Source: Planctomycetota bacterium
GTDB lineage: Bacteria > Planctomycetota > Phycisphaerae > Phycisphaerales > UBA1924
Length of the DNA stretch: 6,335 bases
Reading direction: 5' to 3'
Assembly (NCBI GenBank): GCA_023429345.1
Contig: JAEYVB010000297.1
Span: 1-6,335 of the forward strand
How positions within the stretch are numbered: position 1 is the stretch's first letter; the number at the start of each line of letters is the position of its first letter. A program made the translations under genes and the position numbers. Below, piece after piece: positions 5,462 to 6,335 of the stretch. The notes under the pieces were generated by a model. That model did no database searches, was not told the origin of the DNA, and worked only from the letters and a program-made list of their open reading frames with translations.

Positions 5462-5622
5462 GCGCGCTGGCGCGGCGTTCGGGGGCGGGCGTGGGGCATC
5501 CGGGCGCACGGTCCCCGCGCCCGCGGGCACGGATTTGCCGTTTGCGGCCGCGGCTTTGGCGCTCGGGCGCGATTCTCCCGCATCCGCGCTCAAGCGCGGG
5601 GCGTTCTGGGCCGATGCAGGGG
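5434..5622 (+). repeat. Array of nine degenerate 21-nt tandem units
   Basis: Nine gap-free units of 21 nt begin at 5434, 5455, 5476, 5497, 5518, 5539, 5560, 5581 and 5602. The first 12 positions fit CRYYYGNGSNCR in every unit, the only exception being position 6 of the last unit. C1, G8 and C11 are invariant, and position 21 is G in eight of nine. Units 1, 4 and 8 begin CATCCG; the others begin CGTTYG, CGTTCT or CGCYCG. The second half of the unit is variable. Extra hairpins are possible, for example CGGGCGC/GCGCCCG at 5501-5523 and CCGCGC/GCGCGG with a TCAA loop at 5584-5599. The unit length is a multiple of three, so all three forward frames stay open through the array, and read in any frame it gives heptapeptide repeats. 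It ends 4 nt before the ATG of the next gene. I know no named family for it; it could be protein-binding DNA, a structured leader RNA or a mobile repeat. Confidence 0.8.
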
Positions 5623-5626
5623 CATC

Positions 5627-6283
5627 ATGGCCATCCTCCCGGAGCGTTACGCGGCGTTGATCGGCTTTCTGCAGAGCCACGCCGAGGTGTGGGAGCAGCA
5701 CCCCGGCGCGATCGGGCTCAGCGAGCAGCAGGTGGAGCAGGTAGCGCTGGCCGCGGACCGTGCGCGGGATGCGTACCGGGCCGCGCAGGAGGCGCGCAAC
5801 GCGGCGGAGGCGGCGACGTGGGCCCTCAAGAACGCGCTCGGCGATACCCGGAGCGCTGCATCGACCGCGATCGATGCGATCAAACTCCACGCGCGGGTCT
5901 CGGGGCAGGGGAACTCGGTCTACACCGCGGCGAAGATCCCGCCGCCCGAATCTCCCTCGGCCCTGCCGCCGCCCGGGTTGCCGCGGTACACCGGGTGCGA
6001 GCTCGATCAGTTCGGTGCCCTGACCATCCGCTGGCGCTGCAAGCAGCCGCGCGGGAGCCGCAACGTGACCTACCTCGTGCAGCGGCGGACGCCGGGCCGG
6101 GCCTGGCAGTTCCTGGGCGCTACCGGCGTGAGACACTTCACCGATGAGACGCTCCCCGCGGGCAGCCCGTGGGCGGAGTACACGATCACCGCCCGCCGCG
6201 GCTCCCGGCAGGGGAGCATCTGCGTGTGCCGCGTGAACCTGGGGGCGGTGATGCCCGCGGCCGCGGCGGCGCGTGCGGCGTGA
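5627..6283 (+). CDS. Helical N-terminal plus fibronectin-III-like protein
   Basis: The ATG at 5627 gives 218 residues. Residues 3-92 are predicted alpha-helical, with an alanine-rich stretch at about 36-70 (AADRARDAYRAAQEARNAA) that may form a helical bundle. Residues 104-119 are a proline-rich linker (IPPPESPSALPPPGLP). Residues about 120-205 look like a fibronectin type III beta-sandwich: LTIRWRC, TYLVQRR, FLGATGVRHFTDETLPAGSPWAEYTITARRG. I recall similar two-part proteins, with a PPP linker and an 'FVDETVPAG'-like strand, from Planctomycetes and Verrucomicrobia, without a known function. No signal peptide or membrane helix is seen. The start is chosen because the frame upstream (open to 5381) runs through the 21-nt array and gives only arginine/glycine-rich heptads, whereas AGGGG (5618-5622) is a usable Shine-Dalgarno 4 nt before ATG. 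The protein probably binds a partner rather than catalysing a reaction; this is inference. Confidence 0.88.
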   Translation: MAILPERYAALIGFLQSHAEVWEQHPGAIGLSEQQVEQVALAADRARDAYRAAQEARNAAEAATWALKNALGDTRSAASTAIDAIKLHARVSGQGNSVYTAAKIPPPESPSALPPPGLPRYTGCELDQFGALTIRWRCKQPRGSRNVTYLVQRRTPGRAWQFLGATGVRHFTDETLPAGSPWAEYTITARRGSRQGSICVCRVNLGAVMPAAAAARAA

Positions 6284-6335
6284 GGCGGGGGGGCGGTGAA
6301 CGCGGGGGCGGGTGCGCGGCGTGGGGGCCGGATGG
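6284..6335. other. G-rich non-coding tail, no gene seen
   Basis: After the stop at 6281-6283 the 52 nt to the window edge are very G-rich, with runs at 6287-6293, 6304-6308, 6310-6312 and 6322-6326. No terminator hairpin or supported start codon is visible. Confidence 0.4.

Noticed and set aside
5434..5622. CRISPR array
   Set aside because: The units are contiguous 21-nt copies with no spacers, are degenerate, and no cas gene is in the window.
5381..5626. N-terminal extension of the helical/FN3 protein starting at 5381
   Set aside because: The extension consists largely of translated 21-nt repeats, has no convincing ribosome binding site, and the ATG at 5627 begins the recognisable helical domain with AGGGG 4 nt upstream.
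5414..6136. 240-residue minus-strand reading frame opposite the FN3 gene
   Set aside because: It stays open mainly because of high GC and the 21-nt period; its composition is that of a shadow frame and the plus-strand product has recognisable architecture.
6287..6326. G-quadruplex in the right-hand tail
   Set aside because: The loops between most G runs are 9-10 nt, outside the usual limit, so it is much weaker than the tract at 520-541.

Overview
The window looks like chromosomal DNA of a high-GC planctomycete, most likely of the Phycisphaerae. This is inferred from content: a secreted HAF-repeat protein ends in the cysteine-containing duplicated 'GC-type dockerin' tail that I associate with Phycisphaerales, and an N-terminal-helical/fibronectin-III-like protein of a type I recall from Planctomycetes and Verrucomicrobia is also present. 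No 16S, tRNA or other taxonomic marker is in the window, so the placement is not proven.

Layout, left to right. (1) Positions 1-448, minus strand: the N-terminal part of a secreted HAF-type repeat protein that runs off the window. (2) Positions 449-607: a dense divergent control region holding a 12-bp palindrome, a G-quadruplex-type G tract, two hairpins and two divergent copies of one 18-nt element, each exactly 39 nt from the start codon of its gene. (3) Positions 608-1441, plus strand: an unrecognised secreted protein. (4) Positions 1593-3161, plus strand: lpdA, dihydrolipoyl dehydrogenase, the only gene with a firm metabolic role. (5) Positions 3162-3253: a convergent gap with two hairpins that may serve as terminators. 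(6) Positions 3254-5194, minus strand: a 646-residue secreted HAF-repeat protein with a duplicated dockerin-like C terminus and a clear sigma70-type promoter. (7) Positions 5195-5626: a 432-nt divergent gap whose right part, 5434-5622, is an array of nine degenerate 21-nt units. (8) Positions 5627-6283, plus strand: a 218-residue protein with a helical N-terminal half, a proline-rich linker and a fibronectin-III-like C-terminal half. (9) Positions 6284-6335: G-rich non-coding tail.

The genes do not form an obvious operon or pathway. Three of the five encode predicted exported proteins and two of these share HAF-type repeats, so the neighbourhood looks like cell-surface or secreted-protein accessory DNA around a housekeeping lpdA. 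The strongest unexplained signal is the 21-nt periodic array just upstream of the helical/FN3 gene. It is far more GC-rich than the DNA to its left, begins at a long imperfect hairpin, and its last unit supplies the Shine-Dalgarno-like sequence of the gene. The second is the pair of mirror-image promoter elements between the genes at 448 and 608.
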